Shown piece after piece: positions 42,357-51,712 of a stretch of DNA of 64,000 nt (position 1 is its first letter; each line of letters begins with the position of its first letter). Where the stretch lies: assembly GCF_051055405.1 (NCBI RefSeq), contig NZ_CP167068.1, forward strand, positions 992,001 through 1,056,000, written 5' to 3'. The notes beneath the pieces are model-generated. The model made no database searches. It saw nothing but the letters and a program-made list of their open reading frames with translations, and was not told the origin of the DNA. Both the position numbers and the translations under genes were made by a program. The DNA is from Pseudolachnospira sp051055405. GTDB taxonomy: Bacteria; Bacillota; Clostridia; Lachnospirales; Lachnospiraceae.

Positions 42357-42386
42357 ATCCCCCGCGGTTTTGCTGCGGGGGATTTG
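42357..42386. terminator. Terminator between pckA and the PLD gene
   Basis: ATCCCCCGC / GCGGGGGAT stem, 9-nt loop, TTTG after it. It lies between convergent genes. Confidence 0.75.
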
Positions 42387-42402
42387 CGTTTACAGGCGAT
42401 AA

Positions 42403-43992
42403 TCAAAGCAGAATCCGAAATGGCTTTAAGACAAAGCCGAGCGCGCGCCAAAAAAGTTCTTTTCCTAGTCCTGCTTCCTCTAGGCTTAGATGCGCTGGTT
42501 TTTCATAACTGCCGTCTGTCTGAACTGCCCAGGAGTCTGCAATCATGGGAAGCAGATAGCCTTCCAGCTGTTGATTCAATTCTTCACTGTCGATGGCTAA
42601 CATTAGCTCCGTGTCCACGTAGGTGCTGCGTAGATCCAGGTTATAGGAGCCGATCAAGGTCATCCGGTGATCAATCAAAACCGACTTTCCATGGGAAGAA
42701 GTGCCGCCGGCATATTCGTAGATGGGTATGCCGGTTTTCCGGATGCTGCTTTTTTTCCAAGTATAGTCGGAGGAAGCTACCACATTATCTCCGTTTTCCC
42801 TGGCATTTAAAAGGAGTTTACAGTCGGCGGAACCGGAAGCAAGGCGGCGCAGTCCGTCCAGCATCTCCGAGGAGCAGACCGCGTATGGCGTTTGCAAAAT
42901 CACGCGGTCTGTAGCGGATTCCATCAGCTTTTGCATCTGGAACCAGACCAGAGGCGATTTTCCGCCAATACCGATATCTCCTGAAATCAGAGTGACCTGA
43001 TGGGTCGGCAGGGTAATCTCTTCAAAATGGCTGTCCTCCATAAAAAGTTCAGGCCAATCCTCTTTCATTGCAATCAAATGTTCCTGAAGCTGTCTGCTTT
43101 TTTGTTGGGACTCTTCCTTTTTTTGTTCCGGATCCCGCGAGGACAGGATGGAGCAGTCTTCCGATTTCCAAACTCGTTCAAAATAATCCTTCACCTGCGT
43201 CAAGGAACTTTCTCCGGAATTTTCTTTTCCATGGGCGGTATTGTAAATGAAAACCTCGCGATCCAGACTTTTTCCATCGGAAGGATAATCTCCAAGGAAA
43301 TAATCAAAGGTGTTCCGGCCTCCCAAGATATATCCGATATCGTCGGCAATCATATATTTATCGTGCATCCGGCCATGGTAGGTCCAGGGAAGAAACAGGT
43401 TTGGCCGGTTGTATAGTTTGATTTCGATATTCGGGTGGGCAGCTAACAGATCAAAGGGCTGGTTTCCTTCCATGCGGAGCCGTCCGCTGATTCCATCCAC
43501 CAGGATTTGGACCGAGACGCCCCGGTCGGCAGCTTCTAGGAGAACTGCCGCCAGATCATCCATGCTGCTTCCTTGGCGCATATCGAAGGTGGAAAGAATC
43601 AGAGAATGCTTAGCTCTTGAAATCAGACGGATTCGTTCGTCTAACGCTTCTTTGCTTGTTTCCAGGATAGCGGCGCGGTCTACCGAAACGCCGTCGCTGT
43701 AAAAATTTTCTACCGAAAAGCTGCTTTTATAAAAGGGATTTACTTCCGGATGGCGCCAGAATGGAAGGCACATCCCGAAGATAATATAACCCAAAAACAA
43801 CAAAAGGGATGCGACAAGCGTCTTTTTCCAGGTCCAGGAAAAATGCTTGATAGCCCTTTTGAAATTCGTGGATTTTTTTGTATTTTTTTGTCGGTTGAGA
43901 TTTTTCGATCTCTTCGAATCCGTTTTCTTTTTGGGGTTTGTTTTCTTTTTGAAATTCGTTTTAGATGATGTTTTCTTTCTCGTTTGTGTCAT
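42403..43992 (-). CDS. Phospholipase D-like membrane protein with a Lys-rich N-terminus
   Basis: A 529-aa protein with two PLD motifs, HGRMHDKYMIADD and SSHGKSVLIDH (H-x-K pattern), as in cardiolipin synthases. Residues 1-50 are extremely Lys/Thr/Ser-rich (KKTNPKKKTDSKRSK-like), followed by one helix at about 56-76. Classical cardiolipin synthases have two helices and no such tail, so it may act on other phosphodiesters. The start at 43992 has GGAGGAGCA upstream; the frame is open 63 codons further. It is divergent from the two-component genes, across 244 bp containing TATAAT on this strand near 44060-44066. Confidence 0.82.
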   Translation of the reverse strand: MTQTRKKTSSKTNFKKKTNPKKKTDSKRSKNLNRQKNTKKSTNFKRAIKHFSWTWKKTLVASLLLFLGYIIFGMCLPFWRHPEVNPFYKSSFSVENFYSDGVSVDRAAILETSKEALDERIRLISRAKHSLILSTFDMRQGSSMDDLAAVLLEAADRGVSVQILVDGISGRLRMEGNQPFDLLAAHPNIEIKLYNRPNLFLPWTYHGRMHDKYMIADDIGYILGGRNTFDYFLGDYPSDGKSLDREVFIYNTAHGKENSGESSLTQVKDYFERVWKSEDCSILSSRDPEQKKEESQQKSRQLQEHLIAMKEDWPELFMEDSHFEEITLPTHQVTLISGDIGIGGKSPLVWFQMQKLMESATDRVILQTPYAVCSSEMLDGLRRLASGSADCKLLLNARENGDNVVASSDYTWKKSSIRKTGIPIYEYAGGTSSHGKSVLIDHRMTLIGSYNLDLRSTYVDTELMLAIDSEELNQQLEGYLLPMIADSWAVQTDGSYEKPAHLSLEEAGLGKELFWRALGFVLKPFRILL

Positions 43993-44236
43993 TGCTCCTC
44001 CTCCATCGAGCGGATAGAGGCCGCTCTGCTTGGAAGGTGCGATTTTTTTACCAAGCGTTTTTATTATAACATAAAGAGACGGCTGCTGCCAGAAACATTT
44101 TTGAAGGATTGTAGATTTGACAAGGAGGTAAGAATTCGGTATGCTAATAAAATCGGAGGATTTGTTACAAAATGGATACAATTAAGGGATAAGATAATTA
44201 CAAACGGAAGCATGTTTGGAAAGGGAAAGAAATCTT

Positions 44237-44887
44237 ATGCTGGAAATCTTGATTGTGGAAGATGAAAAGCCAATACGGGAGCTTTTGGCTATGAGTTTAA
44301 CGAAGGCGGGCTATCATTGTACGGAAGCTGCGGACGGTCTGACAGCCGCTAATTTTTTAGAGAACCATACCTATGATCTGGCGCTTTTAGATATCATGGT
44401 GCCGAAAGTCAACGGTTATGAACTTTTAGAATATATTCGTCCATTGGGAATTCCAGTCATTTTTTTAACGGCGAAAAATACCGTGGACGACCGTGTAAAG
44501 GGACTTCTTGCGGGAGCGGAGGATTATATTGTCAAGCCCTTTGCCATGGCGGAGCTATTAGCTCGTATGGAGGTGGTGCTTCGCCGTTTTCATAAGGTAG
44601 ATTCCCACCTTGGCTATGATGATTTTGAGATTGATTTGGACTCTAGGAAAGTAACAGGACCAGAAGGAGAGATAGCGCTGACTCCTAAAGAATTTGATCT
44701 GTTTGTATTGCTGGTTCGAAACCGCGGCGTCGCTCTATTCCGAAGCCGGATTTTTCAGATTATCTGGGAAACCGATTTGGACGGGGACAGCCGCACGTTA
44801 GATTTGCATATTCAGCGGATACGGAAGAAATTGAAGTTGGGAGAACGCTTAAAAACCGTATACCGGATTGGGTATCGTCTGGATTAG
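44237..44887 (+). CDS. OmpR-family response regulator (second system)
   Basis: A 216-aa regulator: receiver with EDE at residues 8-10, phospho-acceptor Asp52 (LLDIMVPK), Thr in FLTAKN, Lys in YIVKPF, then a winged helix (LTPKEFDLFVLLVRN, ending VYRIGYRLD). The ATG at 44237 follows AAAGGGAAAG. The kinase follows after 16 bp. Its targets are not known; the divergent PLD gene and the downstream membrane protein are candidates. Confidence 0.93.
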   Translation: MLEILIVEDEKPIRELLAMSLTKAGYHCTEAADGLTAANFLENHTYDLALLDIMVPKVNGYELLEYIRPLGIPVIFLTAKNTVDDRVKGLLAGAEDYIVKPFAMAELLARMEVVLRRFHKVDSHLGYDDFEIDLDSRKVTGPEGEIALTPKEFDLFVLLVRNRGVALFRSRIFQIIWETDLDGDSRTLDLHIQRIRKKLKLGERLKTVYRIGYRLD

Positions 44888-44903
44888 GCGATAGGAGGTT
44901 TCC

Positions 44904-46358
44904 TTGAAATTTCGTACGAAAATACTTTTGGTGAATCTGGTGTTAATTGCCGCCGCCTTTGCCATCAGCGGTACGCTTTTGCTTAATCAAAGTTATCAAT
45001 CGCGGTTGAACCGAGAAGTGACCGGAGCCATGGATGAAAACCAGATGATTCAAGCGTCCGTGGAGGCGGAGGTAATCAACCGGATTTTGCGCGATGAATT
45101 TACCGGCAGCACGGGAGAATGGAGAGACGTAGGGCAAAATGTAAAAGCAACGCTTCAAGGCACCGGTGCGTGGTTCCAGATTTTGGATGAGAAGAAACAG
45201 ATTTTGTATGAAGAAGAGGGACAGGGCCGGGCTTTGTCCCTATCGAGCGTGGATTGGCTGGCGCGTCTGATCGAAAACCTGGCGGAAGGGAAAAAACAGT
45301 ATGTCGTCTATTCCCAGGGCGAGGCTCAGATTGTGGCGGCTTCCGGCATGATGGTTTTGGACGAACAGCGGTATTATGTCGTGAATCAAAAGGACATTAC
45401 AGAGATTTTTGCCGAGAGAGATCAACAGGTAAACTACTACCGGGTGATGACTTTGTCGGCTCTTTCTGTATGCGGATTGCTGATCTATCTGATTTCGGGC
45501 TGGCTGATGCGGCCTATTGTGCGCCTCAGTGCAAAAGCCGAAAATATCGCGGAAGGAAATTATGGGAGCCGGGTTCGGGTTCGGACGGAGGACGAGATCG
45601 GACGCCTGGGCCGGGATTTTAACCGGATGGCGGAGACAGTGCAAGGACATGTCCGGGAGCTGGAAGAAGAAAATCAGCGGAAAGAGGATTTTGTCGCCAA
45701 TTTTACCCATGAACTGAAAACGCCCTTGACTTCGGTGATTGGTTATGCGGAGATGCTTTCTGCCCAGGATCTCAGCGAGGAAGAGCGGGCAATCGCCGCA
45801 AATTATATCTTTAAGGAAGGCCTGCGCCTGGAAGCCATGTCGATGAAACTATTTGATCTGATTCTTTTAGATCGAGAAAACCTGGAATTAAAGGCGATTT
45901 ATTTGCCGGATTTGATGGAGTCCATCCGGGAGAGCGTGGAGCCTTTGATCAACGGAGATGAAAAGCAGTTGACGGTTCGTCCGGTATCCGCTTACATTCG
46001 CGGAGACAGCACGCTTTTAAAAACGGTTTTTATCAATATGCTGGACAATGCGCGCAAGGCTTCTCCTAAGGGGGGAAGGATTTTGTTGGTGGGAACCGCT
46101 GGGAAAGAGGAGGTAACGCTTCAAGTAGTAGACTTTGGGATTGGAATTCCACCGGAAGAGGTAAGCCGTATTACGGAAGCGTTTTACATGGTAGACAAAT
46201 CTCGTTCCCGCGACGCCGGCGGCGCGGGCTTAGGGTTGTCCCTGGCGGCAAAAATCTTGGAAAAGCATGGGGCAAAACTTTCTATTTCCAGTGAATTAAA
46301 CAAGGGAACTGTGATGAGCGTGTGTTTCCAAAGGGAGGCGGACGCCGATGAGGAATAG
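44904..46358 (+). CDS. Sensor histidine kinase with HAMP domain (second system)
   Basis: A 484-aa kinase. Helix 1 at about residues 8-30, an extracellular sensor of about 150 residues, helix 2 at about 178-200, HAMP (MRPIVRLSAKAENIAEGNYGSRV), DHp with His in FTHELKTPLTSVIGY, N box DNARKAS, and GLGLSLAAKILEKHG. TTG start with AGGAGGTTTCC. It ends 48 bp before the next gene. Confidence 0.93.
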   Translation: MKFRTKILLVNLVLIAAAFAISGTLLLNQSYQSRLNREVTGAMDENQMIQASVEAEVINRILRDEFTGSTGEWRDVGQNVKATLQGTGAWFQILDEKKQILYEEEGQGRALSLSSVDWLARLIENLAEGKKQYVVYSQGEAQIVAASGMMVLDEQRYYVVNQKDITEIFAERDQQVNYYRVMTLSALSVCGLLIYLISGWLMRPIVRLSAKAENIAEGNYGSRVRVRTEDEIGRLGRDFNRMAETVQGHVRELEEENQRKEDFVANFTHELKTPLTSVIGYAEMLSAQDLSEEERAIAANYIFKEGLRLEAMSMKLFDLILLDRENLELKAIYLPDLMESIRESVEPLINGDEKQLTVRPVSAYIRGDSTLLKTVFINMLDNARKASPKGGRILLVGTAGKEEVTLQVVDFGIGIPPEEVSRITEAFYMVDKSRSRDAGGAGLGLSLAAKILEKHGAKLSISSELNKGTVMSVCFQREADADEE

Positions 46359-46405
46359 GAGGCGGCTTGGAAATTTTGAAATATTTCAGGGAAAGGAGGG
46401 GGAAA

Positions 46406-47362
46406 ATGAAGCCGGAACTGGAAGCGTGGGGACAAGAAAAAGAGGACGATAGGAATGTGGAATTAAAACAAGTATCTAGAAAAAGCAAGGGAAAAATGCT
46501 TTTGATCTACTTTTTGGTGGGAGCGCTTCTGATCAGCTGTCTCATTCTTCCAGAGTATGCGCTTCGCGTTTGGGGCGAAACGGATATGGAAATCGTTCAG
46601 GAGGCCGATCGGGCATATTATAGCAGGCAGATGGCCGCTTATACCGGAGAATTGGATATTTACCGGAAGCTTTTGATGATATGGGGAATCTGGAAGAGTG
46701 AAAAAACACCGGCGCAGCAGGATATCTTGGACGAGAGGGAGGCTTCCATAAAAGCGGCTCAGGAAAATAGAAGCAAAACCGGCGAGTGGGCGGAAAATTG
46801 GGAATTCTCCACTTACTTTTTTGAAGAAGTATTTCAGTTTCTCCTGACGCGGATCAATGAGCCTCTCATTGGTTTGGGCCAGTACTGGTATATGGATTCC
46901 GGGCTGACGGTAGAAATATATGAATATCAGGATGCTGTTTTAGGCAAATACCGCTTTTATGTGGGGGAGGCAGCCATTCGTGTGCTAGAAAGCGAGACAG
47001 GAAAAAGCGCGTTGCTTTCTATGGTTTATGATCTGGATACCAATACCATTTTGGCGGTTCGCATTGGAAATGAGATCAAAGAAGCATTCTGGAATGCTTC
47101 CGGACTGGAACTGATCGCGGAATATCTATATTCAAATTCGGAGCTCTATGCAGAAGGTTTTGAAAATATCTCAAAGGCTCTAAGGGTAAGAAATCAGCCG
47201 GTAGAGGGCGTTGGTTTTTGGGAACAGCAGGATGGTTTTGAGGTATATGAGCAGTATGAATATCCGTGGAATGGGAACTCTGGCAGGGAACAAATTGTTT
47301 TTGTTGTACAGGACAACTCGGAGGGGTTTGAGATGTTTTTGTATCCGGAAGCAGAAGAATAA
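46406..47362 (+). CDS. Membrane protein of unknown function, downstream of the second two-component system
   Basis: A 318-aa protein I do not recognise. It has a charged cytosolic N-terminus (residues 1-30), one helix at about 34-53 (LIYFLVGALLISCLIL), and a long extracellular part rich in Glu, Tyr and aromatic residues without cysteine pairs. The ATG at 46406 follows AAAGGAGGGGG; an earlier TTG lies at 46367. The close spacing to the kinase suggests an accessory role in sensing or a regulated output. Confidence 0.7.
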   Translation: MKPELEAWGQEKEDDRNVELKQVSRKSKGKMLLIYFLVGALLISCLILPEYALRVWGETDMEIVQEADRAYYSRQMAAYTGELDIYRKLLMIWGIWKSEKTPAQQDILDEREASIKAAQENRSKTGEWAENWEFSTYFFEEVFQFLLTRINEPLIGLGQYWYMDSGLTVEIYEYQDAVLGKYRFYVGEAAIRVLESETGKSALLSMVYDLDTNTILAVRIGNEIKEAFWNASGLELIAEYLYSNSELYAEGFENISKALRVRNQPVEGVGFWEQQDGFEVYEQYEYPWNGNSGREQIVFVVQDNSEGFEMFLYPEAEE

Positions 47363-47378
47363 AAAATTTGATATCCCC

Positions 47379-47407
47379 TTGCATTCCTCATTATGATGTG
47401 TTAAAAT
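47379..47407 (+). promoter_or_regulatory. Promoter of the radical SAM / DNA metabolism pair
   Basis: TTGCAT (47379-47384), 17-bp spacer, TAAAAT (47402-47407). It excludes the ATG at 47406 as the start of the radical SAM gene. Confidence 0.65.
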
Positions 47408-47438
47408 GAAATCAGAACACATGTACGGGTGGAGGATA

Positions 47439-48896
47439 ATGCTAATACAAGAGAATTTATCACTGCAGCAAAAATTAGAGATCTTAGCGGACGCGGCGAA
47501 ATATGACGTAGCCTGTACTTCCAGCGGCGTAGACCGCAAAGGGCGGAAAGATGCGATGGGAAGCGCCGTTTCCTGCGGCATTTGCCACAGTTTTGCGGCG
47601 GATGGCCGTTGTGTTTCCTTGCTGAAAATTCTCCTGACCAACGAGTGCATCTACGATTGCAAATATTGCGTGAATCGAATTTCCAACGATACGGTGCGGA
47701 CTTCTTTTACTCCGGAGGAAATCTGTACTTTGACAATGGAGTTTTATCGTCGGAATTATATCGAAGGTTTGTTCCTTAGCTCTGGGATTTTACGCACGCC
47801 GGATTATACGATGGAGCAGATTTATCAGACGCTTTGGCAGCTCCGGGAGGTGCATCGGTTCTGGGGATATATTCATGTAAAAGCGATTCCGGGAGCGGAT
47901 CCGGCATTGCTGGAACGGGTGGGACATCTGGCGGACCGGATGAGTATTAATCTGGAACTGCCCACCGGTGACGGCCTGCGAAAACTTGCGCCGGGAAAGA
48001 CGAGAGAAAAGATTTTGACTCCGATGCGCCAGATTCAGCACGGTATCCATGACAACCGGCTCAAACTGGAAGATAAAAAGAGGGAGAAAAAGATCTATCT
48101 TCCGGGCAGCTCGGAAAAAAGCGGCGCTCCTGCCCTGGTTTCAAAAAAAGCGGGTCCTTTGGCGCCAAAGGGGATGCTGCGCTATGAAGAAAAGTCAAAA
48201 TTTGTTCCAGCGGGACAGAGTACCCAGATGATTATCGGGGCCACGCCGGAAACGGACCACCAGATTCTTTCGGTGACGGAGGCTCTTTATCATCGGTTTG
48301 AGTTGAAACGGGTCTTTTTTTCCGCTTACACGGCGATCAACGAGGATTCTTCTTTGCCTGCACTTGGGACAAAGCCTCCGCTTTTGCGGGAACACCGTCT
48401 GTATCAGGCGGATTGGCTGCTTCGGTTTTACGGATTTGAAGCGGGAGAATTGTTAACAGAAGAAAAGCCGTTTTTTAATGAGGCGTTGGATCCGAAGTGC
48501 GACTGGGCGCTGCGCCATCTGGAATTGTTCCCGGTAGAGATCAACCGGGCGGACTATATGACGCTGTTGCGGGTACCGGGAATCGGAGTTAAGTCGGCCA
48601 GGCGGATTTTGCAGGCCAGGCGCAGCGCGAAGCTGGATTTTTCCTCTTTGAAAAAATTTGGCGTTGTTTTAAAGCGGGCGGCCTATTTTATTACCTGCGA
48701 AGGAAAGATGATGGGAAATACGCCGATCGAGGAAGATTTCTTAACGAGGGCACTGACGGCGGAGGATCGAATCAAGAATCAGCGGATCGCAGACGCCGAC
48801 ACATTCCGGCAGCTGTCTTTATTTGATGATTTCCATGTGGAGAACGCAGAGCCGAGACCAGACGACGTATGGAAAAGCCTGAGCGGCCAGCTTTAG
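47439..48896 (+). CDS. Putative DNA modification/repair radical SAM protein
   Basis: A 485-aa radical SAM enzyme of the family annotated as putative DNA modification/repair (TIGR03916-like). The N-terminus has KLEILADAAKYDVACTSSG; the [4Fe-4S] motif is NECIYDCKYC (C-x3-C-x2-C), preceded by SCGIC. The barrel includes SINLELPTGDGLRKLAPGK. The C-terminal helix-hairpin-helix LLRVPGIGVKSARRI binds DNA in related repair proteins. GGAGG lies only 3 bp before the ATG at 47439; 47424 is an alternative start. The gene is paired, as usual, with the following one. Confidence 0.85.
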   Translation: MLIQENLSLQQKLEILADAAKYDVACTSSGVDRKGRKDAMGSAVSCGICHSFAADGRCVSLLKILLTNECIYDCKYCVNRISNDTVRTSFTPEEICTLTMEFYRRNYIEGLFLSSGILRTPDYTMEQIYQTLWQLREVHRFWGYIHVKAIPGADPALLERVGHLADRMSINLELPTGDGLRKLAPGKTREKILTPMRQIQHGIHDNRLKLEDKKREKKIYLPGSSEKSGAPALVSKKAGPLAPKGMLRYEEKSKFVPAGQSTQMIIGATPETDHQILSVTEALYHRFELKRVFFSAYTAINEDSSLPALGTKPPLLREHRLYQADWLLRFYGFEAGELLTEEKPFFNEALDPKCDWALRHLELFPVEINRADYMTLLRVPGIGVKSARRILQARRSAKLDFSSLKKFGVVLKRAAYFITCEGKMMGNTPIEEDFLTRALTAEDRIKNQRIADADTFRQLSLFDDFHVENAEPRPDDVWKSLSGQL

Positions 48897-48904
48897 GAGG
48901 CGCG

Positions 48905-49681
48905 ATGGAACAAAGTTGGGAGAAAACGATTTTTGTCTGCGGGGACGATTTGGAGTCCATTTTGACAGCGGTTTATGAAGCATGGGCTTCCCGGAAAGGG
49001 CATTCCCATGTGAAATTAGAGATACAAAAAGAAGACACCATGGAGCTTTTTTCCACCTATGTACCGGTAGAGAAGGATTCGGAAAAGGCAGGAAAAGTGA
49101 TGCGGTCCATCCGCCAGAAAATCGGAGAGGAAGCCTGGTCTATGGTATACCGGGCGGCGCTTTCTGAGCATGAGAGCCGGGCAGATGATATTTACCGGTT
49201 TCTGATCGGCGGTTTTTACTATGGTCCCAAGGCGTTGAAGATGTTGGCGGAGCCCGCGGTTTACCGATTAATGGAGCTAAACCGGGCGGTGGGGAATGAA
49301 TCCCACTTCTTTAAAGAGTTTTTACGGTTTGACGAGCGGGAAGGGCATGTGCTATTTGGACGGTTCCGCCCGAAAAATAATGTGATTTCTTTGGTGATGC
49401 CCCATTTTGCAGACCGGCTGCCCAGGGAAAACTTCTTGATTTTGGATATGGGGCGTTCCCTGGCGGGCGTGCATCCTGCAGGAGGGGAATGGTATCTGGC
49501 AAGCCTTGCGCCGGAGGTGGCGGAGGAGTTGATGTCTGTCAAAGCGGACGGCTATCGGGACTTGTGGAAAACTTTTTATCAAGCCATTGCGATTAAAGAG
49601 CGTAAGAATGAGAAGCTGCAGCGCAATATGATGCCTCTGCGTTACCGGGAATATATGACGGAATTTTTAGAGGAAGGATAA
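48905..49681 (+). CDS. Probable DNA metabolism protein of the DUF4130 family, partner of the radical SAM protein
   Basis: A 258-aa protein of the TIGR03915/DUF4130 type. Features are an N-terminal CGDDLESILTAVYEAWASRKGH, a central IYRFLIGGFYYGPKALKML, and HFFKEFLRFDEREGHVLFGRFRPKNNVISLVMPHFADRLPRENFLI in parts, resembling the uracil-glycosylase-associated family. The ATG at 48905 follows AGGAGGCGCG, 8 bp after the radical SAM gene, so the two are an operon. The pair is thought to act on nucleic acids, but the chemistry is not known to me. Confidence 0.82.
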   Translation: MEQSWEKTIFVCGDDLESILTAVYEAWASRKGHSHVKLEIQKEDTMELFSTYVPVEKDSEKAGKVMRSIRQKIGEEAWSMVYRAALSEHESRADDIYRFLIGGFYYGPKALKMLAEPAVYRLMELNRAVGNESHFFKEFLRFDEREGHVLFGRFRPKNNVISLVMPHFADRLPRENFLILDMGRSLAGVHPAGGEWYLASLAPEVAEELMSVKADGYRDLWKTFYQAIAIKERKNEKLQRNMMPLRYREYMTEFLEEG

Positions 49682-49686
49682 ATGAG

Positions 49687-49725
49687 AGCGGACGTAGTGA
49701 ATTTGTTTTCCTGCATCCGCTTTTT
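49687..49725 (+). terminator. Probable terminator after the DNA metabolism pair
   Basis: AGCGGA / TCCGCT outer stem with partial inner pairing, followed by TTTTT. Confidence 0.6.
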
Positions 49726-49733
49726 GGTTTCAT

Positions 49734-49762
49734 TTGCAAGACGACTTCTTTTATGATAAACT
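49734..49762 (+). promoter_or_regulatory. Promoter of the nucleoside catabolism operon
   Basis: TTGCAA (49734-49739), 17-bp spacer, TAAACT (49757-49762), giving a leader of about 100 nt before deoB. Confidence 0.5.
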
Positions 49763-49870
49763 ATTGATATATTATGAGTATCTGGAACGAAAGTTTATTG
49801 TAAAAGCGACGTATTTACAGCTTGGTTTTGGAATCTCGATGAATCGGCTTCACGGAAGGATGTGCTCAAA

Positions 49871-51040
49871 ATGAAACGTGTATTTTTGATTGTTCTGGAC
49901 AGCGTTGGCGTGGGAGCGATGCCAGATGCTTCTTGCTTTGGGGACGAAGGAAGCAATACGTTGGCCGCGGCTGCCAGGGGCGCTGGGTTTGCAATGCCGA
50001 ATATGGCGCGGCTGGGACTTTTTTCCATTGACGGCGTGACGATTGGACCTCGAAACGGCCAGCCGGAAGGGAGCTTTGGGCGGTGCGCCGAGGCTTCCAA
50101 AGGAAAGGATACCACCACTGGTCATTGGGAAATTGCCGGCGTAGTCTCAAAGAAGCCGATGCCCACGTTTCCGGAAGGGTTTCCGGAAGCGTTGCTGAGA
50201 AAATTATCGGAGGCGACTGGAAGGGGAATTTTATGTAATCGTCCTTATTCCGGTACAACCGTGATACAAGACTATGGAAAGCAGCATATGGAGACGGGGG
50301 ATTTGATTGTCTATACTTCCGCGGACAGCGTACTTCAGATTGCCGCTCATGAGTCTGTCATACCGGTGGAAACGTTGTATGAATATTGCCGGATGGCGAG
50401 AGAGATCTGCCAGGGGCCTTGGGCGGTTGGCCGTGTGATTGCAAGACCCTTTGAAGGGGAAGTTGGGCGTTTCACTCGGACGGCGAGACGGCATGACTTT
50501 TCCTTGGAACCGCCGGAGCCTACCATATTGGATGCTATTTTGGCCGCCAAAAAAGAGGTGCTGGCAGTCGGAAAGATTCGGGACATCTTTGCGGGAAAAG
50601 GAATAGGGGAATTTCAATTTACCAGCGGAAATGCCGAGGGAATCGAAAAAACATTGGCCTATATGGACCGGGATTTTGAGGGGTTGTGTTTTACCAACCT
50701 GGTGGACTTTGATATGCTTTATGGCCATCGGAACGATGTGGACGGCTATGCGGCGGCTTTGACATATTTTGACCAAAAGCTGCCGGAGATGCTGGCGAAA
50801 CTAAGGGATGAGGATTTATTGATCATTACGGCCGATCATGGCTGCGACCCTTCGACGCCTTCCACCGATCATTCCAGGGAATATATTCCTGTCGTAGTGG
50901 CGGGGGCGTCAGTAAAAGCGGGGGTAAATCTGGGAACAAGGAGTACGTTTGCCGATATCGGGGCAACGGTTTTGGACTATCTGGATGTGCCAGGGAAGAC
51001 GGCAGGCGTCAGTTTTTATTCGCAAATCCGGAAGAATTAG
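49871..51040 (+). CDS. deoB: Phosphopentomutase
   Basis: A 389-aa alkaline phosphatase-superfamily enzyme that converts (deoxy)ribose 1-phosphate to the 5-phosphate. Motifs: VFLIVLDSVGVGAMPDA (metal site), GKDTTTGHWEIAG with the phosphorylated Thr, SADSVLQIAAHE, and TADHGCDPSTPSTDHSREY near the end. ATG at 49871 (MKRVFLIV) with an upstream GGAAGGA. It starts the operon deoB-deoC-cdd-pdp for use of nucleosides as carbon source and for salvage. Confidence 0.95.
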   Translation: MKRVFLIVLDSVGVGAMPDASCFGDEGSNTLAAAARGAGFAMPNMARLGLFSIDGVTIGPRNGQPEGSFGRCAEASKGKDTTTGHWEIAGVVSKKPMPTFPEGFPEALLRKLSEATGRGILCNRPYSGTTVIQDYGKQHMETGDLIVYTSADSVLQIAAHESVIPVETLYEYCRMAREICQGPWAVGRVIARPFEGEVGRFTRTARRHDFSLEPPEPTILDAILAAKKEVLAVGKIRDIFAGKGIGEFQFTSGNAEGIEKTLAYMDRDFEGLCFTNLVDFDMLYGHRNDVDGYAAALTYFDQKLPEMLAKLRDEDLLIITADHGCDPSTPSTDHSREYIPVVVAGASVKAGVNLGTRSTFADIGATVLDYLDVPGKTAGVSFYSQIRKN

Positions 51041-51055
51041 AAAGGAGACTGGAAT

Positions 51056-51712
51056 ATGGACAAAAGGGAAATTTTACGAAAGGTCGATCACACGCTTTTG
51101 AATCCGGCGGCAACCTGGGCGGAGATTCAGCAGCTTTGTGACGACGCGCTTACTTATGAGACAGCTTCCGTCTGCATTCCGCCTTCCTATGTAAAGCGAG
51201 TAAAAGCGTATGTCGGTAATCAGCTGCGGATTGGCACTGTCATCGGATTCCCCAACGGCTACAGCACGACTTCGGTAAAAGCTTTTGAGGCGGACGACGC
51301 TCTGAAAAAAGGCGCCGACGAGTTGGATATGGTGATCAATCTAGGACATATTAAGGGCGGAGAGGAATCGTGCGTCTACAATGAGATTCGCACATTAAAA
51401 ATGCTCTGCGGCCAGAGAGTTTTGAAGGTGATTGTAGAGACTTGTATGCTGACGGAAGAAGAGAAAATTCGTCTTTGCCGTGTGGTCACGGAAGCCGGCG
51501 CGGATTTTATTAAGACTTCTACTGGATTTGGGACGGCAGGAGCTACCTTTGCCGATGTGGAACTGTTTGCCAAACATGTGGGGCCGGGAGTACGAATTAA
51601 AGCGGCGGGGGGAATTTCCTCTTTTGAGCAGGCGGAGGAATTCATCCGTTTGGGAGCTTCGCGTTTGGGAACCAGCCGTTTGGTGAAATTGATGAAGGAG
51701 AAGGCGGAATGA
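51056..51712 (+). CDS. deoC: Deoxyribose-phosphate aldolase
   Basis: A 218-aa class I aldolase splitting deoxyribose 5-phosphate into acetaldehyde and glyceraldehyde 3-phosphate. Visible: KVDHTLLNPAATWAEI, GFPNGYSTTSVKAFE, ADELDMVINLGHIKGG, the Schiff-base Lys in DFIKTSTGFGTAGAT, and IKAAGGISSFEQA with the second Lys. It lies 15 bp after deoB (AAGGAG site) and overlaps cdd by 4 bp. Confidence 0.97.
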   Translation: MDKREILRKVDHTLLNPAATWAEIQQLCDDALTYETASVCIPPSYVKRVKAYVGNQLRIGTVIGFPNGYSTTSVKAFEADDALKKGADELDMVINLGHIKGGEESCVYNEIRTLKMLCGQRVLKVIVETCMLTEEEKIRLCRVVTEAGADFIKTSTGFGTAGATFADVELFAKHVGPGVRIKAAGGISSFEQAEEFIRLGASRLGTSRLVKLMKEKAE

